Of a stretch of DNA of 64,000 nucleotides, positions 32,263-45,592 are shown piece by piece (within the stretch, counting starts at the first letter, position 1; the number at the start of each line of letters is the position of its first letter). The DNA comes from an uncultured Alistipes sp. (GTDB lineage: Bacteria; Bacteroidota; Bacteroidia; Bacteroidales; Rikenellaceae): the NCBI GenBank assembly GCA_910584485.1, contig CAJUAV010000012.1, positions 1 to 64,000 of the forward strand, written 5' to 3'. The position numbers were made by a program, and so were the translations under genes. The notes below the pieces were generated by a model, which saw only the letters and a program-made list of their open reading frames with translations, had not been told where the DNA came from and did no database searches.

Positions 32263-33398
32263 CGGTTGAGTATTTCGTAAGCGAGGGCCGAAAGGAAATC
32301 GATGCCGACGCCGATCGCCGCTTCGGACGGAGCGTACTCCGCCGTGTGCGAACGGCCCGCATCGGGTCCGACCCCCAGTCGGTAAAACAGCGAGGGGTAT
32401 CGCTGCGTGTAGAAGCCGAAATCTTCGGCCATGGGACGCATCGGCAGCATCTCGACGGCGTCGCCTCTGCGGCGGGCCAGCGCGACGGCCTGTTCGACGA
32501 GGGCCGCATCGTTGACCACGCAGGGGTAGCCGCGGCTGATGCCTGCCTGCGTGTGCGTGCCGCAGGCTTCGTCCGTCCGGGCGGCGCAGGCGGCGATGAG
32601 GGCATGGCTTTCGCGCCGAACCTCTTCGTCGAAGGTGCGCAACGTTCCTGCCAGGGTCACCGTGTCGGGTACGACGTTCGTGGCGCCGTCGGCGACGATG
32701 CGGCCGATCGAGAGGATGCGCTCGGGGGCATTGAGGTCCAGCAGCCGCGTGACGAGGCGGGCGGCGGCGGCTACGGGATCCTGCAGCAGCTCGCGGCGGG
32801 CGCCGTGGCCGCCGCGTCCCGTGACGGTCAGGTGCAGCTCGTCGCAGGCGGCCATGAACTTGCCTGCGCGGAAACCGAAGGTGCCGACAGGCAGCTGCCA
32901 TTCGCAGTGCTCGCCGACGACGGCCCGCACGTCGTACGCGGCGAAAGGATCTTCGGCCAGCACGAGCGACGCTCCGCCCGGGTTGCACTCCTCGCCCGGC
33001 TGGAAGAGCCCCAGCACCGTCCCCTCGAAATCGGGGTCGGCTGCCAGACGGCACAGCACGCCGTAGAGGATGGCGGCGTGCAGGTCGTGGCCGCAGGCGT
33101 GCATGACGCCGTCGTGTTCCGAGGCGTAGGGAAGCCCCGTGCGTTCGCGGATCGGCAGCGCGTCGATGTCGGCGCGCAGCACGAGGGCGCGGCGGGCCGT
33201 TTCGGGGGTGCTCCGACGACCGACGAGGGTGGCCAGCACCCCCGTCGAGGCGATCGGACGGCAGACGATGCCCGCCGCGGTCAGCTGTTCGGTGATGAAG
33301 GCGGCCGTGCGGTGCTCCTCGAACGACAGTTCGGGATGACGGTGCAGGTGACGACGGAATCGGATCGGGTCCACGTTATTTCGGTTCAATGTGTTCAT
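32259..33398 (-). CDS. M20 family amidohydrolase
   Basis: The 379-residue protein has RRHLHRHPELSFEE, VLRADIDALPI, GVMHACGHDLHAAIL (metal-binding Cys and His), LFQPGEECNPGGA (catalytic Glu) and TGRGGHGARRELLQDPV from the dimerisation domain. It matches the M20D branch, which hydrolyses N-acyl amino acids or amino-acid conjugates. There is no signal peptide, so it is cytoplasmic. It is the first gene of a hydrolase-rnr-glycosyltransferase operon. The substrate is unknown. Confidence 0.92.
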   Translation of the reverse strand: MNTLNRNNVDPIRFRRHLHRHPELSFEEHRTAAFITEQLTAAGIVCRPIASTGVLATLVGRRSTPETARRALVLRADIDALPIRERTGLPYASEHDGVMHACGHDLHAAILYGVLCRLAADPDFEGTVLGLFQPGEECNPGGASLVLAEDPFAAYDVRAVVGEHCEWQLPVGTFGFRAGKFMAACDELHLTVTGRGGHGARRELLQDPVAAAARLVTRLLDLNAPERILSIGRIVADGATNVVPDTVTLAGTLRTFDEEVRRESHALIAACAARTDEACGTHTQAGISRGYPCVVNDAALVEQAVALARRRGDAVEMLPMRPMAEDFGFYTQRYPSLFYRLGVGPDAGRSHTAEYAPSEAAIGVGIDFLSALAYEILNR

Positions 33399-33429
33399 TC
33401 TTTTTCGGTGGCGGGCCGCCCTGTTGGGA

Positions 33430-34010
33430 ACGGAGTCCTGTGCCCGAGGTCTCTTGGCGGGCTTTCGGGTTTCGTCGCACGCCGCAGGGTTCGATCCCGC
33501 GGGATCGGCGGGCCGCAGCTTTCTGCGGCGAAGGTCCGTAATTCGCAGCCGCTCATTGCGAGCGCTTTGCAAGCTGCTGCCCGAACACGCATCGCACGCA
33601 AGTGCGGCGGGCCGAAGCTTTCTGCGGCGAAGGTCCGTAATTCGCAGCCGCTCGTTGCGTGCGTTTCGCAAGCTGCGACCCGAACACGAATCGCGCGCAG
33701 CGCGGCGGGCCGAAGCCTCCGCGTGCGGAGGCCCGCAGTTTTGGCAAACATGCGTGCTCTCCGCAGGCTTCGACCCGAGTTCGAATTCGTACGTTGCATG
33801 TGTCGAACTCGACGTCAAAGACGTCGGTAGCCCGCAGCCGCCCCTTGGCGGAGGGCTGCGTCTCGCGTCGGCTCGCAGCAGGCTCCTCCGCCTGGCTGCG
33901 GGCCGAAGCTCCTTTCTGTCGCCAGTCCGCAGGGGCCCGTATTTCGCCCAAGGTTCGATGCCGCCTCCGCCCCTCTGCGGGCCCGAAGGCTCCTCGCGGG
34001 CAGGCAAAAC
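33430..34010. repeat. intergenic island of dispersed repeat family A
   Basis: The exact core is at 33727-33746. A module (GGTCCGTAATTCGCAGCCGC, then GCAAGCTGC and GAACACG) occurs twice in tandem near 33532 and 33632. GATCCCGCGGGATCGGCG is near 33493 and the AGCCCGCAGCCGCCCC module near 33831. It lies between the 5' end of the M20 operon and the 3' end of metF. No gene is supported here. Confidence 0.85.
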
Positions 34011-34030
34011 AGCTCCCGCAAAAGCCTCTC

Positions 34031-34992
34031 CTAAAAAATCGTCCGTGCGATGCGGAGGATGTTTTCGGCCTTTCCCATCGGGTAATAGTGCAGCACGGGC
34101 ACCCCCGCCGCCTTCAGTTCGCGGCTCTGGGCGATGGCCCACTCGGTCCCGATTTCGCGCACGGCGGTCTTATCGTCGCGGTGGCGCAGCACCTCGCGCG
34201 CGAGCTCCTCGGGGATGCTGCAACCGAAGGTTTCGGGCAGCAGCGTCAGGTGGCGCACCGTGGCGAGCGGCTTGATCCCGGGGATGATCGGCACGTCGAT
34301 CCCCGCGGCGCGGCAGCGGTCGACGAACTCGAAGAAGCGGCGGTTGTCGTAGAAGAGCTGCGTGACGATGTATTGCGCCCCCGCATCGATCTTCTCGCGC
34401 AGGTGCCGCAGATCCTCTTCGGCCGAGGCGGCCTCGCCGTGCGTCTCGGGGTATCCCGCCACGCCGATCGTGAAGGCCGAGTGGTGGCAGATCTCCACCT
34501 CGCCGTCGACGAACTCGCCGCGGTTCATCGCCGCGATCTGCCGCACGAGGCCGGCTGCGTGGGCGTGCCCTTCGGGATGGGGGACGAAGCGCGCCTCCTC
34601 CTCCGACTTGTCGCCGCGCAGGGCCAGGATGTTGTGCAGCCCCAGAAAGTCGAGGTCGATCAACGCGTCCTCGATGTCGTAGCGCGACTGCCCGCCGCAG
34701 ATGAGGTGGGGCACCACCTCGACGCCGTAGCGGCGGTGGATGGCCGCCGAAATGCCCACCGTCCCGGGGCGGCGCCGCACGACGTGACGTTCGATCGTGC
34801 CGTCGGCGCGCTGCGTCCGCTTGATTCCCTCGCGGTGGCAGGTGACGTTGATGTAGGCGGGGTCGAAGGGCAGCAGCCGCTCGATCGTCGCGGCGATCCC
34901 CTCCGTGCCGTCTCCCTTGAGGGGCGGCAGCAGCTCGAAGGCGAAGCGGGTGCGGCCGCTCGTCTGCGCTTCGCGGATCAGTTCGACGACGT

Positions 34993-34996
<4 letters not shown>
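34031..34996 (-). CDS. metF: methylenetetrahydrofolate reductase
   Basis: MetF reduces 5,10-methylene-THF to 5-methyl-THF, the methyl donor for MetH. The 321-residue protein has FAFELLPPLKGDG (catalytic Glu), INVTCHR, VVPHLICGG, ILALRGDKS, DAGAQYIVTQLFYDN and PIIPGIKPL, all typical of the FAD-dependent enzyme, and a normal C-terminal end. It overlaps the metH stop by 4 bp, so donor and user are made together. Confidence 0.96.
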
Positions 34997-38597
<3,601 letters not shown>

Positions 38598-38601
<4 letters not shown>

Positions 38602-39401
38602 CGTTCGACGGGTTCTATTTCGTATATATGGGGCCACCGCTTGCCCGTGACGAAGATGCGCTTCGTCGCCGCGTCGTAGGCGATGCCGTTCAGGACGTCC
38701 GTGGCGGGGGTGCGCTCCGCTTCGGGCAGCAGCCCCGTCAGATCCACGATCCCCTCGACGACGCCCGTCGCGGGGTCGATCACGACGATTTCGTCCGTCG
38801 TGTAGACGTTGGCCCACAGGCGGCCGTCGATCCACTCCAGCTCGTTGAGAAAGCGGACGGGCTCGCCCGCGAGGGTCACCGTGCGCGTCGCCGTGCGGCG
38901 GAAGGTGACGAGGTCGAGCTCGTAGAGGTTCGCCGAGCCGTTCGTGAACCAGAGCTTCCGTCCCTCGGGGTCGGAGGCGAGGCCCCACCCCTCGCCCGCA
39001 TAGCGGAAGCGGCGGAGTTCTTCGCCCGTGCGGCGGTCGTAGACGTGGCAGGTGTTCGACTCCCAGGTCAGCTGATAGACGAGCGTGTCGACGAGGGCGA
39101 TCCCCTCGCCGAATTCGCTCTCGGGTAGCCGTGCGAGCGTCTGCGTGCGGCCCGTTTCGAGGTCGGTCGTGCGGAGCTCCGAACGGCCGTATTCGCCCGT
39201 TCCCTCCCACAGCAGGCCGTCGGCGTAGCAGAGCCCCTGCGTGTAGGCGGTCGTCGAGTGGGGATAGACCGCCTTGATGCGGTAGGTATAGCGGGTCGGC
39301 TCGGCGGGAGCCTCGCTCGCCGCCGTCCGCCAGGCAGCCCTGCCGCCGCAGGCCGTCGGCAGCAGGCTCGCGAGCAGCAGGAGAAGATGCAGTCGATTCA
39401 T
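38598..39401 (-). CDS. glutaminyl-peptide cyclotransferase lipoprotein
   Basis: The 267-residue protein matches the beta-propeller glutaminyl cyclase type (plant/bacterial). The signal MNRLHLLLLLASLLPTACGG ends in a lipobox, so it is a lipoprotein of the envelope. The mature part shows YPHSTTAYTQGLCYADGLLWEGTGEYGRSELR, LPESEFGEGIAL, LTWESNTCHVYD, FLNELEWIDGRLWANVY and VLNGIAYDAATKRIFVTGKRWPHIYE. It would form N-terminal pyroglutamate on exported proteins. It is the first gene of the operon with metH and metF. Confidence 0.92.
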
Positions 39402-39428
39402 CGTTCGATTTTTCGGTGTTTGATGGGC

Positions 39429-39459
39429 CAAAGGTACGAATAAGCGAGGGTAAAAGCAA
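39429..39459 (-). promoter_or_regulatory. promoter of the glutaminyl cyclase-metH-metF operon
   Basis: The minus strand has TTG at 39459-39457, a 20-bp spacer and TACCTTTG at 39436-39429, 27 bp before the start. Both boxes lie in a family B repeat. No riboswitch fits into this short leader. Confidence 0.7.
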
Positions 39460-39610
39460 GCTTGCTTGCATTTTGCCGAGCGGGAGTACCTTCGGCGCAG
39501 CCAAAGAGCGGGGGCAAAAGCACGCTTGTCCGCATTTGTGCCGAACAGGCCGAGGCACGCCTGCCTGCCTTTCGCCGCGCCGGAAATACCCTCGGCGCAG
39601 CCAAAGGTAC
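39429..39610. repeat. family B repeat, about two and a half degenerate copies
   Basis: The first copy (39429-39502) closely matches the aroQ-proximal unit, including AAAAGCAAGCTTGCTTGCAT and CCTTCGGCGCAGCC. More diverged copies follow to CAAAGGTACGAAA near 39613. The rest of the gap to tig holds the tig promoter. Confidence 0.85.
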
Positions 39611-39693
39611 GAAAACGATGCGAAACGAAGCTCCCCGCGACTGTTTTTCCCAAAAATAAGCCGGCGGATGACCGATTAAACGGATTATTTTCG

Positions 39694-39701
39694 TACCTTT
39701 G
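39694..39701 (+). promoter_or_regulatory. tig -7 box
   Basis: TACCTTTG lies 87 bp before the tig start. No -33 box is clear. Confidence 0.5.
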
Positions 39702-39788
39702 CCACCCGAATCGTTCCGCCCCGATGCGACCGCACCTCGGGCGGGAACGGTCGAACCCGTGTGAAGAAACTATAACACAGACGTTTCT

Positions 39789-41114
39789 ATGAATATTGTA
39801 AGAGAACAGCGCGAGGGCGGCGTTTCGCTCTTGAGCGTGACGGTCGGCGAGGCGGACTACGCTGCCGACGTGGAGAAGGCGCTGCGCGACTACCGTCGCA
39901 AGGCCAACATTCCGGGCTTCCGTCCGGGCATGGTGCCGATGGGCATCGTCAAGAAGATGTACGGCAAGGGGCTCGTGGCCGAGCAGTCCTACCGCAAGGC
40001 TTCGAACGGCGTCTTCGAATACCTCCGGAAGGAGGGCATCGACTACCTCGGCGACGTGATTCCGTCGGAGGAGCAGGGTGCCTTCGATTTCGACAACGCC
40101 ACCGAGTTCGAGTTCAAGTTCGAGATCGGCGAGGCGCCGAAGATCGAGTTGGAGCTCTCCGACAAGGACGAGCTGACCTACCACCGCATCGCCGTCGAGG
40201 AGCAGATGCGCGCCGATTACCGCTCGAACTACCTCCGTCGCTTCGGCCGTCTGGCCGACGTCGAGGAGGTGACCTCCGACGAGGCGCTGACGGTGACTCT
40301 CGACAACGGCGACATGCAGGTGCAGGACGCCTACGTGGGTCTCATCTCGATGAGCGAGGAGGAGCGCAAGCCCTTCCTCGGCAAGAAGGTGGGCGACAAG
40401 ATGCAGGTGAACGTCAACGAGCTCTACAAGACCCCGTCGCAGCGCGCCGCCATCCTGCAGGTGAAGGAGAACGAGCTGGAGACGATCAACCCCGAGTTCT
40501 CGATGGAGATCACCAAGATCCGCAAGTTCGCCGAGCCCGAGCTCAACGAGGAGTTCTTCAAGATGGCCTTCCCCGCCGGCGACGTCAAGACGGCCGAGGA
40601 GCTGGATCGCATGCTCGAAGGGCAGATCGCTTCGGAGCTCGCACGCGAGAGCGACTACCTCTTCACGCTGCAGCTGCGCGACTACCTGGTCGCCAAGGCC
40701 GCGCTGAAGATGCCCGAGGCGTTCCTCAAGCGCTGGCTCTACACGATCAACGAGGGCAAGTTCACGATGGAGGATATCGAGAAGGATTTCGACCAGTTCC
40801 TCAAGATGTTCACCTGGAACTACCTCCAGAAGCACTTCATCGCCGCCGAGAAGCTGACCGTCACCCCCGAGGAGGCCGAGACGGAGGCCAAGGCGCTCGC
40901 CGCCGCGCAGTTCGCGCAGTACGGCATGCCGTCGGTTCCCGAAGATATGCTGGCGGGCTATGCCAAGCAGATCCTCGACAACAAGGAGCAGTCGCAGAAG
41001 ATCTACGAGAAGCTCTTCGAGGTGAAGGTGGTCGAGGCCGTCAAGGGCAAGATCAAGGTGACCGAAAAGGCCGTATCTTCGGAAGAATTTGCGAATTTGG
41101 CCAAGGCGATGTAG
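39789..41114 (+). CDS. tig: trigger factor
   Basis: Trigger factor is the ribosome-bound chaperone for nascent chains. The 441-residue protein starts MNIVREQREGGVSLLSVTVGEADYAADVEKALRDYRRKANIPGFRPGMVP, matching the ribosome-binding domain with the signature GFRPG near 46. The middle is a diverged PPIase-like part, and the C-terminal half is long, helical and rich in Glu/Lys. It sits in the classic order tig-clpP-clpX, though clpP has its own promoter box. Confidence 0.95.
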   Translation: MNIVREQREGGVSLLSVTVGEADYAADVEKALRDYRRKANIPGFRPGMVPMGIVKKMYGKGLVAEQSYRKASNGVFEYLRKEGIDYLGDVIPSEEQGAFDFDNATEFEFKFEIGEAPKIELELSDKDELTYHRIAVEEQMRADYRSNYLRRFGRLADVEEVTSDEALTVTLDNGDMQVQDAYVGLISMSEEERKPFLGKKVGDKMQVNVNELYKTPSQRAAILQVKENELETINPEFSMEITKIRKFAEPELNEEFFKMAFPAGDVKTAEELDRMLEGQIASELARESDYLFTLQLRDYLVAKAALKMPEAFLKRWLYTINEGKFTMEDIEKDFDQFLKMFTWNYLQKHFIAAEKLTVTPEEAETEAKALAAAQFAQYGMPSVPEDMLAGYAKQILDNKEQSQKIYEKLFEVKVVEAVKGKIKVTEKAVSSEEFANLAKAM

Positions 41115-41134
41115 CATAATTCGCAAAAAAACGT

Positions 41135-41142
41135 TATCTTTG
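41135..41142 (+). promoter_or_regulatory. clpP -7 box
   Basis: TATCTTTG lies 52 bp before clpP, in the short gap after tig. Confidence 0.6.
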
Positions 41143-41194
41143 GACTTTGCAGGCGTGATGTTTGCAAAGTCCTTTTTTTCAAAACAGGAAAGCC

Positions 41195-41866
41195 ATGATT
41201 TCGGAATTTGAAAAATACGCCCGCGGAGCGCACGGCTTGAGCTCGCTGAAACTGCACGACTTCCAGTCGATTTCGGCCTCGTACGTTTCGCCGACGATCA
41301 TCGAGGAGCGCCAGTTGAACGTGGCGACGATGGACGTCTTTTCGCGCCTGATGATGGACCGCATCATCTTCCTCGGGGCGCCCATCTACGACGATGCGGC
41401 CAACATCATCCAGGCGCAGCTGCTCTTTCTCGAATCGGTCGATCCCGAGAAGGACATCCAGATCTACATCAACTCCCCGGGCGGTTCGGTCTCGGCGGGG
41501 CTGGGCATCTACGACACGATGCAGCTCGTCGGCTGCGACGTGGCGACGATCTGCACGGGCATGGCCGCCTCGATGGGGGCCGTGCTGCTGACGGCGGGTG
41601 CCGCGGGCAAACGCTCGGCGCTGCCCCATTCGCGGGTGATGATCCACCAGCCGCTGGGCGGTGCGCAAGGACAGGCCTCCGACATCGAGATCACGGCGCG
41701 CGAGATCCTCAAGACGCGCCACGAACTCTACGAGATCATTTCGCAGCACGCGGGCGTGCCCCTGAAGAAGATCGAGCGCGATGCCGATCGCGACTACTGG
41801 CTGTCGGCCGCCGAGGCCAAAAACTACGGGCTGATCGACGAGGTGCTGTCGAAACGCGAAAAGTAG
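41195..41866 (+). CDS. clpP: ATP-dependent Clp protease proteolytic subunit
   Basis: ClpP forms the barrel-shaped peptidase that works with ClpX. The 223-residue protein has INSPGGSVSAGLGIYDTMQ, the catalytic serine in GMAASMGAVLL and the catalytic histidine in PHSRVMIHQP, with the aspartate later in the ERDADRDYWLSA region. The start at 41195 (MISEFEKYARGAHG) gives a short propeptide. clpX follows by 11 bp. Confidence 0.97.
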   Translation: MISEFEKYARGAHGLSSLKLHDFQSISASYVSPTIIEERQLNVATMDVFSRLMMDRIIFLGAPIYDDAANIIQAQLLFLESVDPEKDIQIYINSPGGSVSAGLGIYDTMQLVGCDVATICTGMAASMGAVLLTAGAAGKRSALPHSRVMIHQPLGGAQGQASDIEITAREILKTRHELYEIISQHAGVPLKKIERDADRDYWLSAAEAKNYGLIDEVLSKREK

Positions 41867-41877
41867 CGAAGAAACAC

Positions 41878-43152
41878 ATGACGCAAAAGAGAAACAATAC
41901 GAACAACCGGCGCACGGACGGCGGCGACTGCTGCTCCTTCTGCGGAGCGCGCCGCGCCGACGTCGAAATCCTCTTTCAGGGGCTCGACGGCGCCAATATC
42001 TGCAACAAGTGCATCGAAAACGGCTATAAGATCCTCGGCGAGAACGCCGTGGGGTCGCAGGCGAAACCCTCGTCGGCGCCGCTGCGCCGCGAGGACCTGC
42101 TCAAACCCGTGCAGATCAAGGCCTTTTTGGACGACTGGGTGATCGGTCAGGACGACGCCAAGCGCGCGATGGCCGTCGCCGTCTACAACCATTACAAACG
42201 CCTGCTGGCGCCTGCCGACGGCAGCGAGGTGGAGATCGACAAGTCGAACATCGTGCTGGTGGGTCCCACGGGCACGGGCAAGACGCTCATCGCCCGCACG
42301 ATCGCCAAGCTGCTCAAAGTCCCCTTCACGATCGTCGACGCGACGGTCCTCACCGAAGCGGGCTACGTGGGCGAGGACGTCGAGGGCATTCTGACGCGGC
42401 TGCTGCAGGTGGCCGACTACGACGTGGCCGCCGCCGAGCGGGGCATCGTCTTCATCGACGAGATCGACAAGATCGCCCGCAAGAGCGACAACCCCTCGAT
42501 CACGCGCGACGTCTCGGGCGAAGGGGTGCAGCAGGCGCTGCTGAAGATCCTGGAGGGCACCGTGGTGAACGTTCCGCCCCAGGGCGGGCGCAAGCACCCC
42601 GACCAGAAATTCATCCAGGTCGACACGCGCAACATCCTCTTCATCTGCGGCGGCGCCTTCGACGGCATCGAGAAGAAGATCGCCCAGCGGCTCAACACCC
42701 GAGCGCTGGGCTTCGGCCGCATCCGCACGGAGCAGGTCGACCGCAACAACCTCATGAAATACATCCTGCCGCAGGACCTGCGCTCGTTCGGTCTGATCCC
42801 CGAGCTGGTGGGGCGTCTGCCGGTGCTCACCTTCATGCAGCCCCTCGGCCGCGAGGCGCTGCGCTCGATCCTCACGGAGCCCAAGAACGCGATCGTCAAG
42901 CAGTACGAACGCCTCTTCGCCATGGACGGCGTGGAGCTTCGCTTCGAGGAGGAGGCGCTGGACTACATCGTCGACAAGGCGATCGAGTTCAAGCTCGGCG
43001 CTCGCGGCCTGCGCTCGATCGCCGAGGCGGTGATGACGGAGGCGATGTTCCGCCTGCCGTCGAGCGACGAGCGACGCTTCACCGTGACGCGCGACTACGC
43101 CGCCGAGCGCTTCGAGCGATCGTCCGTGGTGCAGCTGCGCCAGGTGGGCTGA
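41878..43152 (+). CDS. clpX: Clp protease ATP-binding subunit ClpX
   Basis: ClpX unfolds substrates and feeds them to ClpP. The 424-residue protein has an N-terminal zinc domain (CSFCGARR...ICNKCI), Walker A GPTGTGKT near 123, the VDATVLTEAGYVGEDVE pore region, Walker B GIVFIDEIDKIA and sensor 2 in GARGLRSI. The ClpP-contact loop reads ALGFG in place of the usual IGFG. It overlaps nothing but is close to clpP and the following transketolase gene (40 bp). Confidence 0.97.
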   Translation: MTQKRNNTNNRRTDGGDCCSFCGARRADVEILFQGLDGANICNKCIENGYKILGENAVGSQAKPSSAPLRREDLLKPVQIKAFLDDWVIGQDDAKRAMAVAVYNHYKRLLAPADGSEVEIDKSNIVLVGPTGTGKTLIARTIAKLLKVPFTIVDATVLTEAGYVGEDVEGILTRLLQVADYDVAAAERGIVFIDEIDKIARKSDNPSITRDVSGEGVQQALLKILEGTVVNVPPQGGRKHPDQKFIQVDTRNILFICGGAFDGIEKKIAQRLNTRALGFGRIRTEQVDRNNLMKYILPQDLRSFGLIPELVGRLPVLTFMQPLGREALRSILTEPKNAIVKQYERLFAMDGVELRFEEEALDYIVDKAIEFKLGARGLRSIAEAVMTEAMFRLPSSDERRFTVTRDYAAERFERSSVVQLRQVG

Positions 43153-43192
43153 CGAACCGAGATCGATTCAAAAACATCATACGCAAACAGTT

Positions 43193-45223
43193 ATGGCTAC
43201 TAATTCCGAATTGAAGCGCGTCGCCGACAACATCCGTGTCCTGGCGGCCGCAATGGTCGAAAAGGCCAAATCGGGCCACCCGGGCGGCTCGATGGGCGGC
43301 GCCGATTTCATGGCGGTGCTCTTCACCGAATTTCTGAACTACGATCCGGCGCGGATGGATCATCCCTACCGCGACCGCTTCTTCCTCGACCCGGGCCACA
43401 TGTCGCCGATGCTCTATGCGACGCTGTCGCTGGCGGGCAATTACACGATGGAGGATCTGAAGAACCTGCGCCAGTGGGGCAGCGTCACCCCGGGACACCC
43501 CGAGGTGGACGTGCTGCGCGGCGTGGAGAACTCGTCGGGTCCGCTCGGTCAGGGCCACGCCATCGCCCTCGGCGCCGCGATCGCCGAGCGCTTCATGGTC
43601 GCCCGCTTCGGCGAGTGGATGGCCCATAAGACCTACGCCTACATTTCGGACGGCGCCGTCGAGGAGGAGATTTCGCAGGGCGTGGGCCGCATCGCGGGTC
43701 ACCTCGGTCTGGCGAATTTCATCATGTACTACGATTCGAACAACATCCAGCTCTCGACGAAGGTCGACGAGGTCGACACGGAGGACGTGGCGGCCAAGTA
43801 CCGCGCCTGGAACTGGAACGTGCTCGAGGTCGACGGTCACGACATCGAGGCGTTGCGCGCCGCACTGAAGGCCGCGCAGGCCGAGACGGAGCGTCCGACG
43901 ATCATCATCGGCCACACGACGATGGGCAAGGGCGCCCTGGCCGCCGACGGTTCGAGCTTCGAGAACAAGGTCTCGACGCACGGCCAACCGCTGTCGGCCG
44001 CAGGCGCCGATTTCGCCGCGACGATCCGCAACCTCGGGGCCGATCCCGAGGAGCCTTTCGTGCTCTTCGCCGAGAGCGAGGCCGCTTTCGCCGCACGCAA
44101 GCAGGAGCTCGCCGCCTGGAGCGAGCGCATGGCCGCCACCGAGAAGACGTGGCGTTCGGAGAACAAGGCGCTGGCCTGCAAGCTCGACCGCTTCCTGAAG
44201 AACGAGCTGCCCGAAATCGACTACAAGTCGATCGAGATGAAGCCCGACGTGGCGACGCGTGCCGCTTCGGCGACGGTGCTGGGCGTGCTGGCCGACAAGG
44301 TGGAGAACCTGGTGGTCGCTTCGGCCGACCTCTCGAACTCGGATAAGACGGACGGCTACCTGAAGAAGACCAAAGCGTTCCAAAAGGGCGACTTTACGGG
44401 CAAGTTCTTCCAGGCGGGCGTCTCGGAGTTGACGATGGCCTGCGTGATGAACGGCATGGCGCTGCACGGGGGCGTGATTCCCGCCTGCGGCACCTTCTTC
44501 GTCTTCTCGGACTACATGAAGCCCGCCGTGCGTCTGTCGGCCCTCATGCGCCTGCACGTGATCTATATCTGGACGCACGACTCGTTCCGCGTGGGTGAGG
44601 ACGGTCCGACGCACCAGCCGATCGAGCACGAGGCGCAGGTGCGCCTGATGGAGCACCTGAAGAACCACCACGGCGAGCGTTCGATGGTCGTGCTGCGTCC
44701 CGCCGACGGCGAGGAGACGGTGATGGCCTGGAAGCTGGCGCTCGAAGAGGAGCGACCCGTGGCGCTGGTGCTCTCGCGCCAGAACATCAAGACGCTGCCC
44801 ACGCTGGGTCACCAGCGCCGCGAAGAGGCTGCCCAGGTGGCCAAGGGCGGCTACGTGGTGATGGATGCCGCCAAGCCGGCCGCCGTGCTCGTTGCGACGG
44901 GTTCGGAGGTGGCCACGCTGGTCGAGGGCGCCGAGAAACTGGCCGAGGAGGGCATCGCCGTGCGCGTGGTGAACGTGCCGAGCGAGGGCCTGTTCCGCGA
45001 CCAGCCGCGCTCGTACCAGGAGAGCGTCCTGCCCGCGGGCGTGATGCGTTACGGTCTGACGTCGGGTCTGCCCGTCAACCTGCTGGGACTGGTCGGCGAG
45101 AACGGCATGATCCACGGTCTGGAACATTTCGGCTTCTCGGCCCCCTACAAGGTCCTCGACGAGAAGTTCGGCTACAACGGCGCCACGGTGGCCGCCGAGG
45201 TAAAGAAGATGCTCGGCAAGTAA
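43193..45223 (+). CDS. tkt: transketolase (full length)
   Basis: Transketolase moves two-carbon units in the pentose phosphate pathway with thiamine diphosphate. The 676-residue protein has GHPGGSMGGADFMAVL, the GHAIALGAAIAERF segment, ISDGAVEEEISQGVGRIAGHLGLANFIMYYDSNNIQL (ThDP fold, with GDG replaced by SDG), DGPTHQPIEHEAQVRLM and the C-terminal domain. It has a single chain, unlike the two-subunit pair at 46401-48184. A strong terminator follows. Confidence 0.95.
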   Translation: MATNSELKRVADNIRVLAAAMVEKAKSGHPGGSMGGADFMAVLFTEFLNYDPARMDHPYRDRFFLDPGHMSPMLYATLSLAGNYTMEDLKNLRQWGSVTPGHPEVDVLRGVENSSGPLGQGHAIALGAAIAERFMVARFGEWMAHKTYAYISDGAVEEEISQGVGRIAGHLGLANFIMYYDSNNIQLSTKVDEVDTEDVAAKYRAWNWNVLEVDGHDIEALRAALKAAQAETERPTIIIGHTTMGKGALAADGSSFENKVSTHGQPLSAAGADFAATIRNLGADPEEPFVLFAESEAAFAARKQELAAWSERMAATEKTWRSENKALACKLDRFLKNELPEIDYKSIEMKPDVATRAASATVLGVLADKVENLVVASADLSNSDKTDGYLKKTKAFQKGDFTGKFFQAGVSELTMACVMNGMALHGGVIPACGTFFVFSDYMKPAVRLSALMRLHVIYIWTHDSFRVGEDGPTHQPIEHEAQVRLMEHLKNHHGERSMVVLRPADGEETVMAWKLALEEERPVALVLSRQNIKTLPTLGHQRREEAAQVAKGGYVVMDAAKPAAVLVATGSEVATLVEGAEKLAEEGIAVRVVNVPSEGLFRDQPRSYQESVLPAGVMRYGLTSGLPVNLLGLVGENGMIHGLEHFGFSAPYKVLDEKFGYNGATVAAEVKKMLGK

Positions 45224-45243
45224 TCCGAGCCGCCGCATGCGAA

Positions 45244-45281
45244 CAAGAGCACCCGCAAAGAAAACGGGTGCTCTTGTTTTT
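45244..45281 (+). terminator. tkt terminator
   Basis: CAAGAGCACCCG and CGGGTGCTCTTG form a 12-bp stem, followed by TTTTTG. Confidence 0.95.
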
Positions 45282-45308
45282 GTGGGACGGAACACGTGTA
45301 CACCGACG

Positions 45309-45345
45309 AAAAAAACATCCGACCTCGAAAGATCGGATGTTTTTC
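45309..45345. terminator. terminator at the tRNA-Asp 3' side
   Basis: AACATCCGA pairs with TCGGATGTT (45333-45341), with A and T runs on either side, so it can act on the tRNA transcript and on tkt read-through. Confidence 0.8.
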
Positions 45346-45348
45346 TGC

Positions 45349-45421
45349 GGTGCGTAGGGGACTCGAACCCCTGACCCCGTGCGTGACAGGCACGTATTCT
45401 AACCAGCTGAACTAACGCACC
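45349..45421 (-). tRNA. tRNA-Asp (GTC)
   Basis: The minus strand folds as a cloverleaf: acceptor GGTGCGT with ACGCACC, anticodon stem CGTGC/GCACG with loop CTGTCAC (anticodon GTC, complement at 45385-45387) and T arm AGGGG TTCGAGT CCCCT. The 3' CCA is not encoded. Confidence 0.95.
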
Positions 45422-45438
45422 GTTGCTGATTGCGGATG

Positions 45439-45469
45439 CAAAGGTAATACAAAAATCGCGGTTTGCAAA
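45439..45469 (-). promoter_or_regulatory. tRNA-Asp promoter
   Basis: TTTG at 45469-45466, a 19-bp spacer and TACCTTTG at 45446-45439 on the minus strand, 17 bp before the tRNA. Confidence 0.75.
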
Positions 45470-45592
45470 TTTTTGTCGCGGAATTTTCGCCGCCGCCTCG
45501 TTTTTTTTCGGCCGATCGGTTGCCTGTTCGGGTCGTCGCCGACCGCGCAGCGCGCATCGATCCCTTGCCGACCCGCCGTCGGCAAGGGCCGT

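Noticed and set aside
39402..39789. SAM or cobalamin riboswitch before the metH operon
   Set aside because: The promoter lies only 27 bp before the first gene, leaving no room, and the rest is family B repeat.
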